From Streptomyces pseudovenezuelae (GTDB taxonomy: Bacteria > Actinomycetota > Actinomycetes > Streptomycetales > Streptomycetaceae): 64,000 nucleotides of DNA. Positions 51,696 through 60,845 of the stretch are shown piece after piece. Positions within the stretch are counted from its first letter, which is position 1. Each line of letters opens with the position of its first letter. Location: contig NZ_KQ948144.1 of NCBI RefSeq assembly GCF_001513955.1, forward strand, positions 1,359,195-1,423,194. Direction: 5' to 3'. The position numbers and the translations under genes are program-made. Below the pieces are notes generated by a model. The model had not been told where the DNA came from. It did no database searches and saw only the letters and a program-made list of their open reading frames with translations.

Positions 51696-53831
51696 ATGCG
51701 GCCCGTTTCCCACATCGAACGTACGGTGGCGCCTTTCGAGGTCGTCAGCTCCTACCAGCCCAGCGGCGACCAGCCGGCGGCGATCGCCGAGCTGGCCAAG
51801 CGCATCGAGGCAGGTGAGAAGGACGTCGTCCTGCTCGGCGCGACCGGCACCGGAAAGTCCGCCACCACCGCGTGGATGATCGAGAAGCTCCAGCGCCCCA
51901 CCCTGGTGATGGCCCCGAACAAGACGCTGGCCGCCCAGCTGGCGAACGAGTTCCGCGAGCTGCTGCCGAACAACGCCGTCGAGTACTTCGTCTCGTACTA
52001 CGACTACTACCAGCCCGAGGCCTACGTCCCCCAGTCGGACACCTACATCGAGAAGGACTCCTCGATCAACGAGGAGGTCGAGCGCCTGCGCCACTCCGCG
52101 ACCAACTCGCTGCTCACCCGCCGCGACGTCGTCGTGGTCGCCTCCGTCTCCTGCATCTACGGCCTCGGTACGCCCCAGGAGTACGTGGACCGCATGGTCC
52201 CGCTCAGGGTCGGTGACGAGATCGACCGCGACCAGCTCCTGCGCCGCTTCGTGGACATCCAGTACACCCGCAACGACCTGGCCTTCAGCCGGGGCACCTT
52301 CCGGGTCCGCGGCGACACCATCGAGATCTTCCCGGTCTACGAGGAGCTCGCCGTCCGCATCGAGATGTTCGGCGACGAGATCGAGGCCCTTTCGACGCTC
52401 CACCCGCTGACCGGCGAGATCATCAGCGATGACGAGCACCTGTACGTCTTCCCGGCCTCCCACTACGTCGCAGGGCCCGAGCGCATGGAGCGGGCCGTCA
52501 ACGACATCGAGAAGGAGCTCGGGGAGCGCCTGGCCGAACTGGAGAAGCAGGGCAAGCTCCTGGAGGCCCAGCGCCTGAGGATGCGCACCACCTACGACCT
52601 GGAGATGCTCCGTCAGATCGGCTCCTGCTCCGGCGTGGAGAACTACTCGATGCACTTCGACGGCCGCCTGCCCGGCTCCCCGCCGAACACCCTGCTGGAC
52701 TACTTCCCGGACGACTTCCTGCTCGTCATCGACGAGTCGCACGTGACCGTCCCCCAGATCGGCGCGATGTACGAGGGCGACGCCTCCCGCAAGCGCACCC
52801 TCGTCGACCACGGCTTCCGCCTCCCGTCGGCCCTGGACAACCGCCCCCTGAAGTGGGAGGAGTTCACGGAGCGCATCGGCCAGACCGTCTACCTGTCGGC
52901 GACCCCCGGCAAGTACGAGCTCTCGCGCGGGGACGGCGTCGTCGAGCAGATCATCCGCCCCACCGGCCTGGTCGACCCCGAGGTCGTGGTCAAGCCCACC
53001 GAGGGCCAGATCGACGACCTGGTGCACGAGATCCGCACCCGCACCGAGAAGGACGAGCGTGTCCTGGTCACCACGCTCACCAAGAAGATGGCCGAGGACC
53101 TCACCGACTACTTCCTGGAGCTCGGCATCCAGGTCCGCTATCTGCACAGCGACGTCGACACCCTGCGCCGCGTGGAGCTGCTGCGCGAGCTGCGCGCCGG
53201 CGAGTACGACGTCCTCGTCGGCATCAACCTGCTGCGGGAGGGCCTCGACCTGCCCGAGGTGTCCCTGGTGGCCATCCTCGACGCCGACAAGGAGGGCTTC
53301 CTGCGCTCCGGCACTTCCCTGATCCAGACCATCGGCCGCGCCGCGCGCAATGTCTCCGGCCAGGTCCACATGTACGCCGACAAGATGACCCCGGCGATGG
53401 AGAAGGCCATCGAGGAGACGAACCGCCGCCGGGAGAAGCAGGTCGCGTACAACAAGGAGCGGGGCATCGACCCCCAGCCGCTGCGCAAGAAGATCAACGA
53501 CATCGTCGCGCAGATCGCCCGCGAGGACGTGGACACCGAGCAGTTGCTCGGCTCCGGTTACCGCAAGGGCAAGGACGGCAAGGCGGCCAAGGCTCCCGTG
53601 CCCGCCCTCGGCGGCAAGGCGGCGGGCACCAAGGCGGCCAGGGGCAAGACCAAGGAGACCGTCCCGACCGACCGCCCGGCGGCCGATCTCGCCGAGCAGA
53701 TCGAGGAGATGACGGCACGCATGCGTGCCGCCGCGGCCGACCTCCAGTTCGAGATCGCGGCCCGGCTGCGCGACGAGGTCTCCGAGATGAAGAAGGAACT
53801 CCGGCAGATGAAGGAGGCGGGCCTGGCCTGA
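51696..53831 (+). CDS. uvrB: Excinuclease ABC subunit B
   Basis: 711 residues from ATG 51696 ([20 protein letters not shown]). Helicase-like damage-verification subunit of nucleotide excision repair. Walker [16 protein letters not shown] (46-60), beta-hairpin [31 protein letters not shown], motif [23 protein letters not shown], motif [26 protein letters not shown], and the C-terminal UVR motif [20 protein letters not shown] that binds UvrC. A Lys/Ala-rich insert of about 40 residues before the UVR motif makes it longer than the E. coli protein. Confidence 0.97.
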   Translation: MRPVSHIERTVAPFEVVSSYQPSGDQPAAIAELAKRIEAGEKDVVLLGATGTGKSATTAWMIEKLQRPTLVMAPNKTLAAQLANEFRELLPNNAVEYFVSYYDYYQPEAYVPQSDTYIEKDSSINEEVERLRHSATNSLLTRRDVVVVASVSCIYGLGTPQEYVDRMVPLRVGDEIDRDQLLRRFVDIQYTRNDLAFSRGTFRVRGDTIEIFPVYEELAVRIEMFGDEIEALSTLHPLTGEIISDDEHLYVFPASHYVAGPERMERAVNDIEKELGERLAELEKQGKLLEAQRLRMRTTYDLEMLRQIGSCSGVENYSMHFDGRLPGSPPNTLLDYFPDDFLLVIDESHVTVPQIGAMYEGDASRKRTLVDHGFRLPSALDNRPLKWEEFTERIGQTVYLSATPGKYELSRGDGVVEQIIRPTGLVDPEVVVKPTEGQIDDLVHEIRTRTEKDERVLVTTLTKKMAEDLTDYFLELGIQVRYLHSDVDTLRRVELLRELRAGEYDVLVGINLLREGLDLPEVSLVAILDADKEGFLRSGTSLIQTIGRAARNVSGQVHMYADKMTPAMEKAIEETNRRREKQVAYNKERGIDPQPLRKKINDIVAQIAREDVDTEQLLGSGYRKGKDGKAAKAPVPALGGKAAGTKAARGKTKETVPTDRPAADLAEQIEEMTARMRAAAADLQFEIAARLRDEVSEMKKELRQMKEAGLA

Positions 53832-53964
53832 CCCGCATCGCGCTGTGTTGCAAGACCGACACAAAGTGCGCTGCGGGGTGCGTCACCGTCAGTGGCCCTG
53901 CGTAGGGTTCTGACAACCGCGGGGACCGCGGCAACAGGGGACAGCAGCGAGAGGGGTTCGGCGC

Positions 53965-54543
53965 GTGACCGTCAACATGACCAAGGGTCAGGCCATCAGT
54001 CTGCAGAAGAACGACGGAGGCAGCCTGACCGCGGTGCGCATGGGCCTCGGCTGGCAGGCCGCTCCGCGGCGCGGCCTGTTCGGCTCGCGCACGCGGGAGG
54101 TCGACCTCGACGCCTCCGCCGTCCTGTTCGCGGACAAGCAGCCCGTCGACGTCGTCTTCTTCCGCCACCTGGTGAGCGACGACGGTTCGGTCAAGCACAC
54201 CGGTGACAACCTCGTCGGCGGCGTCGGCCAGGGCGGGGACGACGAGTCGATCCTCGTCGACCTCTCCCGTGTCCCCGTCCACATCGACCAGATCGTCTTC
54301 ACCGTGAACTCCTTCACGGGCCAGACCTTCCAGGAAGTGCAGAACGCCTTCTGCCGCCTGGTCGACGAGACCAACGGCGACGAGCTCGCCCGCTACACGC
54401 TCGCCGGCGGCGGCGCCTACACCGCCCAGATCATGGCGAAGGTGCACCGCACGGGTGCGGGCTGGACGATGACGGCCCTCGGCACCCCGGCCAACGGCCG
54501 TACTTTCCAGGACCTGATGCCGGCGATCCTGCCGCATCTGTAA
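53965..54543 (+). CDS. terD: TerD family protein
   Basis: 192 residues from GTG 53965 after AGAGGGG. Canonical TerD: MTKGQAISLQKNDGGSLTAVRMGLGWQAAPRRG, REVDLDASAVLFADKQPVDVVFFRHLVSDDGSVKHTGDNLVGGVGQGGDDESILVDLSRVP, and LVDETNGDELARYTLAGGGAYTAQIMAKVHRTGAGWTMTALG. The DLDAS and GDDESI acidic sites bind Ca2+. Part of the Ter stress system. The longer TerD-fused gene lies 51 bases downstream, in the same direction. Confidence 0.94.
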   Translation: MTVNMTKGQAISLQKNDGGSLTAVRMGLGWQAAPRRGLFGSRTREVDLDASAVLFADKQPVDVVFFRHLVSDDGSVKHTGDNLVGGVGQGGDDESILVDLSRVPVHIDQIVFTVNSFTGQTFQEVQNAFCRLVDETNGDELARYTLAGGGAYTAQIMAKVHRTGAGWTMTALGTPANGRTFQDLMPAILPHL

Positions 54544-54594
54544 CCGGCCCGCCGAGCGGCACCGACCGACACCACCACACGGGGGGAGAAGGCG

Positions 54595-56601
54595 ATGACG
54601 GCCGAGCTGGTGCGGGGGCAGAACCACCCGCTCTCCCAGGCCCGACTCGAGATCCGGATCGCGGCCGGCACGCCGATCGTGGCCGCAGCCACGCTCGGCG
54701 ACGAGCACGGCCAGGTGCACGGCGTCGAGTGGGTCGTCCACCCGGGCGCGCCCACCCTGCCGGGTCTGGAGGTCTCCCGGCAGGCGGCCGCCGACCACCG
54801 CCTCGCCGTCGATCTGGGCGCGGTGCCCGAGGCCGTCCACCGGGTCCATGTGCTGCTCGCGCTGCCCGCGTCGGGCGGCCCCGTGCGCTTCGGCGCCGTC
54901 GCCGCCCCGTTCGTCGCGGTCACCGGCCTCGACGGCACCGAGCTCGCCGGCTACACGATCACCGGACTGGACGCCGAGACGGCGGTCGTCGCCCTGGAGC
55001 TCTACCGCCGCCAGGGCGCCTGGAAGGTACGCGCCGTGGGGCAGGGCTACGCGGGCGGCCTCGCCGAACTCCTCACCGACCAGGGCCTTCCCCAGGCCCA
55101 GCAGCTCGCCCACGACATCCACGAGGCGGTGGCCCGGGGCATGGCCCGCGCGGTGCCGATGCCACCGCCGCTCACGGCGGACGGCGACCGTCCCCGGCAG
55201 ACGACCACACCGGCGCCGGGCGCGGACCAGGGATCGTCCGCGACCCAGGGCGCCCCCGGTGCCGTACCGCCGCAGCCCGCCTCTCCCTACGGCACGCAGA
55301 GCACGCCGGCCGCGGGCATGCCGCAGCCCGGACACGGCTCGGGTCCCGCGGACAGCGCCGCCCAGCCGCCCACCACCGGCGGCCCGATCGACTACAGCCA
55401 CCCCCGGCGGCAGAACACCGCCCCGCCGCCGCCCCCGCCCGCCGCGCCTCCCGCCCCGCCGGGTCAGCCCGCGCGGCCCGTCGCCGGGGACGCCACCGGC
55501 TGGTCCATGGAGGAGCGGCTCTACAACCAGGTGTGGGGCATGTTCGAGGACCTGGCCCGGTCCACGGCCGCCTACCGCAGTGCCGTCGACTTCGCCGACT
55601 CCCGCATGGAGAAGGAGCTGGACGCGGCTCTAGCGGACCCGCGCCATCGGATCGGTGGGCAGGGCGACGCCGCTCGGGAGGCGGCCCGCGCCAAGCACGA
55701 CCAGCTCGTCGAACAGGCCCGCGCGGCCTACGACCGTGATCTCGACCAGCTCAGGGCCGAGTCCGAGGTGGTCGAACCCGCCCTGCCGGCGGCGTACGCC
55801 CGCTGGGACAACCCCGTCTGGCACGGCTACCGGGTGCCGTTCGAGGTGCCGATGGCCGTGCGCCTGGGGGACCTGCATCTGCCCGAGTGCCCCGAGTTGC
55901 GCATCCCGATGCTGATCCGGCTCCCGCTGGAGCGCGGCCTGTGGATCGACAGCGGGGCCGCCGGATCGCTCGACGGGTCGTTCCTCGACTCCCACGAACT
56001 GCACCGCCTCGCCATGGAAACGGCCGTGGCACTGGCGGCCCGCCTCGTCGCCGTCCACCCGGCCGGTGACTACACCCTGCATGTCATCGACCCGGCCGGC
56101 TCGGGGGCGCAGTCACTGGCCCCGCTCGTGTGGAGCGGTGTGCTCGCTGCCCCGCCCGCCGTCGGCGCCGCCGGTGTGGCGGACGTCCTGGCCCGCCTCA
56201 CCCAGCGCGTCGACCTCGTGCAGATGGCGGTGCGCGGCGGCGCGGCCGACTCCCTCCCGCCCGGCCTCGACACCTCCGAACAGCTCCTGATCGTCAACGA
56301 CTTCCCGCACGGCTTCGACGACCGGGCCGTGACCCAGCTGCGCTACCTGGCGGACGAGGGGCCGTCCGTCGGCGTCCATCTGATGATGGTCGCGGACCGT
56401 GAGGACGCCTCGGGCTACGGCCCCCTCCTGGACCCCCTGTGGCGCTCGCTCATGCGGCTGACACCGGTGCCCGACGACCACCTGGCCGACCCCTGGGTCG
56501 GGCACGCCTGGACCTACGAGCCGGCACTCGTGCCGCCCGGCAGCGAGGTGCTGCCGCAGGTCCTGAACCAGGTCGCGGAGGCTCGCACCAAGTACACGTA
56601 A
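54595..56601 (+). CDS. TerD domain fused to degenerate FtsK/HerA-like domain
   Basis: 668 residues from ATG 54595 after GGGGGGAGAAGG. Residues about 1-165 are a divergent TerD-like domain (MTAELVRGQNHPLS, LDGTELAGYTITGLDAETAVVALELYRRQGAWKVRAVGQGYAGGL). Then a 120-residue Pro/Gln/Thr linker with a run of Pro, a helical segment (MEERLYNQVWGMFEDLARSTAAYRS), and from about 410 an FtsK-like RecA fold with EQLLIVNDFPHGF (Walker B position) and IDPAGSG. Walker A reads WIDSGAAGSLDGSF, so ATP hydrolysis is doubtful. Likely cotranscribed with terD. Confidence 0.85.
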   Translation: MTAELVRGQNHPLSQARLEIRIAAGTPIVAAATLGDEHGQVHGVEWVVHPGAPTLPGLEVSRQAAADHRLAVDLGAVPEAVHRVHVLLALPASGGPVRFGAVAAPFVAVTGLDGTELAGYTITGLDAETAVVALELYRRQGAWKVRAVGQGYAGGLAELLTDQGLPQAQQLAHDIHEAVARGMARAVPMPPPLTADGDRPRQTTTPAPGADQGSSATQGAPGAVPPQPASPYGTQSTPAAGMPQPGHGSGPADSAAQPPTTGGPIDYSHPRRQNTAPPPPPPAAPPAPPGQPARPVAGDATGWSMEERLYNQVWGMFEDLARSTAAYRSAVDFADSRMEKELDAALADPRHRIGGQGDAAREAARAKHDQLVEQARAAYDRDLDQLRAESEVVEPALPAAYARWDNPVWHGYRVPFEVPMAVRLGDLHLPECPELRIPMLIRLPLERGLWIDSGAAGSLDGSFLDSHELHRLAMETAVALAARLVAVHPAGDYTLHVIDPAGSGAQSLAPLVWSGVLAAPPAVGAAGVADVLARLTQRVDLVQMAVRGGAADSLPPGLDTSEQLLIVNDFPHGFDDRAVTQLRYLADEGPSVGVHLMMVADREDASGYGPLLDPLWRSLMRLTPVPDDHLADPWVGHAWTYEPALVPPGSEVLPQVLNQVAEARTKYT

Positions 56602-56679
56602 AGGCTCTACCACCAGGGATTTTGACCCTTCTTTTGCCAATCGCTTTACCTTTCCTTGGTGATTGGGGTACGGTTGGTT

Positions 56680-56782
56680 GCACGGAGGGGAGTACTCCCT
56701 GTCGACCGCGGCGTACCCGTCAATACGGATCAGGCCTGATCCCGGGGCGTCGGCCCACCGTGGGTGGAAGAGACCTCCGGCA
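56680..56782 (+). ncRNA. yybP-ykoY (Mn2+) riboswitch upstream of TerC
   Basis: P1 is CGGAGG (56683-56688) with CCTCCG (56774-56779). GGGGAGTA (56687-56694) follows the 5' strand, GTCAATACG appears at 56719-56727, CGTCGGCCCACC at 56748-56759, and GAGACC at 56770-56775. These are the consensus blocks of the yybP-ykoY aptamer, in order. It sits 47 bases before the TerC start, with a CAGCG/CGCTG hairpin (56781-56796) between. yybP-ykoY RNAs sense Mn2+ and often control TerC-family exporters, so TerC should rise with Mn2+. Confidence 0.87.
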
Positions 56783-56828
56783 GCGCGACGACGCTGGTTA
56801 CTTGCCGTTACGTATTGCCGGAGGAACT

Positions 56829-57830
56829 GTGGATGTTTCCGTGACCCTGTGGGTCCTGACGATCGTGGGCCTCGCCGCCCTCATCGCGGTCGACTTCTTC
56901 ATCGGCCGCAAGCCGCACGACGTGTCCATCAAGGAAGCGGGCATCTGGACGGTCGTCTGGATCGTCCTGGCCGGCCTCTTCGGCCTCGGCCTGATGGTCT
57001 TCGCCGGTGGTGAGCCCTCCGGAGAGTTCTTCGCGGGCTTCATCACCGAGAAGTCCCTGAGCGTCGACAACCTCTTCGTCTTCGTCCTGATCATGGCGAA
57101 GTTCGCGGTGCCCTCGCAGTACCAGCAGCGGGTGCTACTCGTGGGTGTCCTCATCGCCCTGGTGCTGCGCGCGATCTTCATCGCCGCCGGTGCCGCGATC
57201 ATCGCCAGCTTCGCCTGGGTGTTCTACATCTTCGGCGCCTTCCTCATCTGGACCGCCTGGAAGCTGATCCAGGAGGCCCGGGCCGACGAGGAGGACGAGG
57301 AGTTCGAGGAGAACAAGCTGCTCAAGGCCGCCGAGCGCAGGTTCGGCGTGGCCGACCGCTACCACGGCACCAAGCTGTGGATCGTGGAGAACGGCAAGCG
57401 GGTCATGACCCCGATGCTCGTCGTGATGCTCGCCATCGGCTCCACCGACGTGCTCTTCGCGCTCGACTCGATCCCCGCGATCTTCGGTCTGACCCAGGAC
57501 CCGTACATCGTCTTCACGGCCAACGCGTTCGCCCTGATGGGGCTGAGGCAGCTGTACTTCCTCATCGGCGGCCTGCTGAAGAAGCTGGTCCACCTCAGCT
57601 ACGGCCTGTCGATCATCCTGGGCTTCATCGGCGTCAAGCTGGTCCTGCACGCCCTGCACGAGTCCGGGGTCCACGTCCCCGAGATCAGCATTCCGGTCTC
57701 GCTCGGCGTGATCTGCTCGGTCCTCATCGTCACCACCGTCACCAGCCTCATGGCCTCCAAAAAGCAGGCGGCGGCCGAGGCGGCGCAGGCGGAGAGCGAA
57801 GGCGCTCCGAAGGACAGCATCGAGGCCTGA
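56829..57830 (+). CDS. terC: TerC family membrane protein
   Basis: 333 residues from GTG 56829 after GGAGGAAC. Eight or nine membrane helices. LWVLTIVGLAALIAVDFFIGRKPHDVSIKEAG, KSLSVDNLFVFVLIMAKFAVPSQYQQRVLLVGVL and MLAIGSTDVLFALDSIPAIFGLTQDPYIVFTANAFALMGLRQLYFLIGGL carry the paired Asp residues of the TerC/Alx family. These proteins export Mn2+ and help load it onto exported enzymes. The Mn2+ riboswitch in the leader fits that. The acidic loop EEDEEFEEN lies between helices. A terminator follows. Confidence 0.94.
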   Translation: MDVSVTLWVLTIVGLAALIAVDFFIGRKPHDVSIKEAGIWTVVWIVLAGLFGLGLMVFAGGEPSGEFFAGFITEKSLSVDNLFVFVLIMAKFAVPSQYQQRVLLVGVLIALVLRAIFIAAGAAIIASFAWVFYIFGAFLIWTAWKLIQEARADEEDEEFEENKLLKAAERRFGVADRYHGTKLWIVENGKRVMTPMLVVMLAIGSTDVLFALDSIPAIFGLTQDPYIVFTANAFALMGLRQLYFLIGGLLKKLVHLSYGLSIILGFIGVKLVLHALHESGVHVPEISIPVSLGVICSVLIVTTVTSLMASKKQAAAEAAQAESEGAPKDSIEA

Positions 57831-57855
57831 CCACGGCCGACGTAGGAAGAACCAC

Positions 57856-57912
57856 CACCGGGAGCGGTGCGCGGCGAATTGCCGGGTACCGCTCCCGGTG
57901 CTTGTTTTGTTC
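57856..57912 (+). terminator. TerC terminator
   Basis: CACCGGGAGCGGT (57856-57868) pairs exactly with ACCGCTCCCGGTG (57888-57900), 13 base pairs, and is followed by CTTGTTTTGTT. It is the most classical Rho-independent terminator in the window. Confidence 0.92.
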
Positions 57913-57961
57913 CAGAGCGCGTTCCCCGCCCCGGGGGCGCCGCAGGCCGGCTGGAGACCCC

Positions 57962-58264
57962 ATGAAGTTCGTGCAGATCATCGGCTTCGAGACCGAGCGC
58001 CTGGAAGAGATGCGGCAGCTGCTGGAAGAGGCGGGCCGGCGTAACGAGGGCCGGACGGGCGGCCCGACCCACAGCACGCTTCTCAAGGACCGGGACAAGC
58101 CGAACCACTATCTGGCGTTGGTCGAGTTCGAGTCGTGCGACGAGGCGATGCGCAACAGCGACGACCCGGAGACGAGCAAACTCGCTGAGCAGCTGGGCGC
58201 CTTGAGCCTCGGCGAGCACGTCTACACCAACTGCGACGTTCTGGAGTCGCGCGAGCTCAAGTAG
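57962..58264 (+). CDS. Small ABM-like conserved protein (100 aa)
   Basis: ATG 57962. MKFVQIIGFETERLEEMRQLLEEAGRRNEGRTGG, KPNHYLALVEFESCDEAMRNSDDPETSKLAEQLGALSLGEHVYTNCDVLESREL. The pattern of strand-helix-strand repeats is a ferredoxin-like alpha/beta dimer, like antibiotic biosynthesis monooxygenase (ABM) domains, but key catalytic residues are not obvious. Role unknown. Ends 39 bases before the CaCA antiporter gene. Confidence 0.85.
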   Translation: MKFVQIIGFETERLEEMRQLLEEAGRRNEGRTGGPTHSTLLKDRDKPNHYLALVEFESCDEAMRNSDDPETSKLAEQLGALSLGEHVYTNCDVLESRELK

Positions 58265-58302
58265 CCCTGGCGGAGTACGCGCGCCTCTGCGACGATCGCT
58301 GC

Positions 58303-59403
58303 ATGATCGCTCGGCTCAGGTCGCTCGCCACGGGCTGGACGTCCGTCGTGCCGGTGCTCGCGGTCGTCCTGCTGGTGTTCACCTGGGGCCGCGATCTGCC
58401 CGCGGCGGTCGTCGTGCTCGTGACCCTGGTGCTCGCCGGGGCCGTGCTGGCCGCCGTGCACCACGCCGAGGTGGTCGCCCACCGGGTCGGCGAACCGTTC
58501 GGCTCGCTCGTCCTCGCCGTCGCCGTCACCATCATCGAGGTGGCCCTGATCGTCACCCTGATGGCGGACGGCGGCGACAAGAGCTCGACCCTGGCCAGGG
58601 ACACGGTCTTCGCGGCCGTGATGATCACCTGCAACGGCATCGTCGGCATCAGCCTCCTCGTGGCCTCACTGCGCCACGGCACCGCGGTCTTCAATCCCGA
58701 GGGCACCGGCGCCGCCCTCGCCACGGTCGCCACCCTGGCCACGCTGAGTCTGGTGCTGCCGACGTTCACCACGAGCAAGCCGGGTCCGGAGTTCTCCACC
58801 ACCCAGCTGACCTTCGCCGCGGTGTCCTCGCTGATCCTGTACGGCCTGTTCGTGGCGACCCAGACCGTCCGGCACCGCGACTACTTCCTCCCGATCACCC
58901 GCCAGGGCGAGGTCATCACCGTCGACGACCACGCGCACGCCCCCAGCGCCCGCGCCGCGCTGATCAGCCTGGGCCTGCTGGGCCTGGCACTCATCGGGGT
59001 GGTCGGCCTGGCCAAGGGGGTCTCGCCGACCATCGAGTCCGGGGTGGCCAAGGCCGGTCTTCCGCAAGCCGTCGTCGGTGTGATCATCGCCCTGCTGGTG
59101 CTGCTCCCCGAGACCATCGCCGCCCTGCGCTCCGCGCGCCGCGACCGTGTGCAGACCAGCCTCAACCTGGCTCTCGGCTCGGCCATGGCCAGTATCGGCC
59201 TGACCATCCCCGCGGTCGCCCTGGCATCCCTCTGGCTCTCCGGCCCGCTCGTCCTCGGCCTCGGCTCCACCCACATGGTGCTGCTGGCCCTGACGGTGGT
59301 GGTGAGCTCCCTGACGGTGGTGCCCGGCCGGGCCACACCGCTTCAGGGCGGCGTCCACCTGGTGGTGTTCGCGGCCTACCTGGAGCTGGCGATCAACCCG
59401 TAG
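58303..59403 (+). CDS. CaCA family calcium/proton antiporter (ChaA-like)
   Basis: 366 residues from ATG 58303, about 11 membrane helices. The two alpha-repeat motifs are [25 protein letters not shown] and [44 protein letters not shown], with the Glu residues that bind Ca2+. ChaA-type proteins exchange Ca2+, Na+ or K+ for H+ under alkaline or salt stress. Fits a metal and pH homeostasis neighbourhood with TerC. Confidence 0.92.
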   Translation: MIARLRSLATGWTSVVPVLAVVLLVFTWGRDLPAAVVVLVTLVLAGAVLAAVHHAEVVAHRVGEPFGSLVLAVAVTIIEVALIVTLMADGGDKSSTLARDTVFAAVMITCNGIVGISLLVASLRHGTAVFNPEGTGAALATVATLATLSLVLPTFTTSKPGPEFSTTQLTFAAVSSLILYGLFVATQTVRHRDYFLPITRQGEVITVDDHAHAPSARAALISLGLLGLALIGVVGLAKGVSPTIESGVAKAGLPQAVVGVIIALLVLLPETIAALRSARRDRVQTSLNLALGSAMASIGLTIPAVALASLWLSGPLVLGLGSTHMVLLALTVVVSSLTVVPGRATPLQGGVHLVVFAAYLELAINP

Positions 59404-59434
59404 CGAATCCGTGGCGGGCTCCGCCGTCACCGCC

Positions 59435-59478
59435 GCCACGGGCACGGACACGGACACGGGCACGGGCTCGGGCGGGTA
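59435..59478 (+). repeat. Low-complexity CACGGG/CACGGA hexamer tract
   Basis: Units of six bases (CACGGG, CACGGA) run from 59435 to about 59478 between the antiporter and aroQ genes. Resembles the tract at 41441-41515. No coding function seen. Confidence 0.65.
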
Positions 59479-59578
59479 CGGGATCGTCGTCAGGTCCGGA
59501 GGGCAGGGGCCCGCACCGCGCCCGGTGCACCGTGATAGACCGGGTCCGAGCAGCCCGTCTTCACCGACCGGAGGAACC

Positions 59579-60052
59579 GTGCCCCGCACCCTCGCCAACG
59601 CCCCGATCATGATCCTCAACGGTCCCAACCTGAACCTGCTGGGTCAGCGGCAGCCGGAGATCTACGGCAAGGACACCCTCGCCGATGTCGAGGCCCTGTG
59701 CGCCGAGGCGGCGGCCGCGCACGGCGGGACGGTGGACTTCCGGCAGTCCAACCACGAGGGCGAGCTGGTCGACTGGATCCACGAGGCGCGGCTGAACCAC
59801 TGCGGGATCGTCATCAACCCCGGTGCCTACTCGCACACCTCGGTCGCGATCCTGGACGCGCTCAACACCTGTGACGGGCTGCCTGTGCTGGAGGTGCACA
59901 TCTCCAACATCCACCGGCGCGAGTCCTTCCGGCACCACTCCTACGTCTCGTTGCGCGCGGACGGGGTCATCGCGGGCTGCGGTGTGCAGGGATACGTGTT
60001 CGGCGTGGAGCGGGTCGCGGCGCTGGCGGGGCCGGCCCAGGCGCAGGCGTAG
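59579..60052 (+). CDS. aroQ: Type II 3-dehydroquinate dehydratase
   Basis: 157 residues from GTG 59579 after GGAGGAACC. Third enzyme of the shikimate pathway. [20 protein letters not shown] with the catalytic Tyr, [35 protein letters not shown] (catalytic His region), [24 protein letters not shown]. Standard length. No other aro genes are nearby. A terminator hairpin overlaps the stop of the convergent ABC gene. Confidence 0.96.
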   Translation: MPRTLANAPIMILNGPNLNLLGQRQPEIYGKDTLADVEALCAEAAAAHGGTVDFRQSNHEGELVDWIHEARLNHCGIVINPGAYSHTSVAILDALNTCDGLPVLEVHISNIHRRESFRHHSYVSLRADGVIAGCGVQGYVFGVERVAALAGPAQAQA

Positions 60053-60056
60053 GCGA

Positions 60057-60090
60057 GTAAGGACCGCTCGCCATAGTGGGCGGTCCTTAC
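60057..60090. terminator. Bidirectional terminator aroQ / amino acid ABC ATPase
   Basis: Perfect 11-base-pair stem, 60057-60067 (GTAAGGACCGC) with 60080-60090, 12-base loop. The right arm contains the ABC gene's TAA stop. Confidence 0.85.
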
Positions 60091-60845
60091 AGCCGTCCCG
60101 CCTCCACGATCCGCTTCAGGAAGCGCTGCGTGCGCTCCTGCTGCGGGTCGCCGAAGATCTGTTCGGCGGTTCCGCGCTCCAGGACCACACCCGCGTCCAG
60201 GAAACAGACCTGGTCGGCGACCTCGCGCGCGAAGCCCATCTCGTGCGTGGCCAGCATCATGGTCATCCCGTCGGCCTTCAGGTCGCGCACGACGTTCAGG
60301 ACCTCGCCCACAAGCTCGGGGTCGAGGGCCGCGGTGATCTCGTCGAGCAGCAGCAGGCGGGGACGCACGGCCAGGGCCCGGACGATGGCCACCCGCTGCT
60401 GCTGACCGCCGCTGAGCCGGTCGGGGTACTCGCCGGCCTTCCCGTCCAGCCCGAGCCGCTCCAGGAGCTCGCGGGCGTGCTCCTCGGCCTCCGCATGGGC
60501 CACTCCGTGCACCCGGCGCGGGGCCAGCGTGATGTTCTCCAGCACCGTCATGTGCGGGAAGAGGTTGTACGCCTGGAAGACCACGCCGATACGGCGCCGT
60601 ATCGCGTCCTGGTCGGCACGCGGATCGGTGATCTCCTCGCCGTCCAGCCAGATGGCGCCGTCGTCGATCTCCTCCAGGAGGTTGGCGCAGCGCAACAGGG
60701 TCGACTTGCCGGAGCCTGAGGCCCCGATCAGCGCGGTCACCGTGTGCGGGGCGACCTCCAGGTCGACGTCCCGCAGCACGACCGAGTCCCCGAAGGTCTT
60801 GCGGACCGACTCCATCCGCAGCACCGGTCCGTCTGCGTCGCTCAT
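60087..60845 (-). CDS. Polar amino acid ABC transporter ATP-binding protein
   Basis: 252 residues from ATG 60845. Walker A LIGASGSGKSTLLRCANLLEE, Q loop VVFQAYNLFPHMTVLENITLAP, signature RLSGGQQQRVAIVRALA, Walker B LLLLDEITAALDPELV, H loop MLATHEMGFAREVADQVCFLD. It is the PAAT (GlnQ/HisP) type. Third gene of the operon binding protein - permease - ATPase, overlapping the permease stop by 4 bases. Confidence 0.95.
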   Translation of the reverse strand: MSDADGPVLRMESVRKTFGDSVVLRDVDLEVAPHTVTALIGASGSGKSTLLRCANLLEEIDDGAIWLDGEEITDPRADQDAIRRRIGVVFQAYNLFPHMTVLENITLAPRRVHGVAHAEAEEHARELLERLGLDGKAGEYPDRLSGGQQQRVAIVRALAVRPRLLLLDEITAALDPELVGEVLNVVRDLKADGMTMMLATHEMGFAREVADQVCFLDAGVVLERGTAEQIFGDPQQERTQRFLKRIVEAGRL

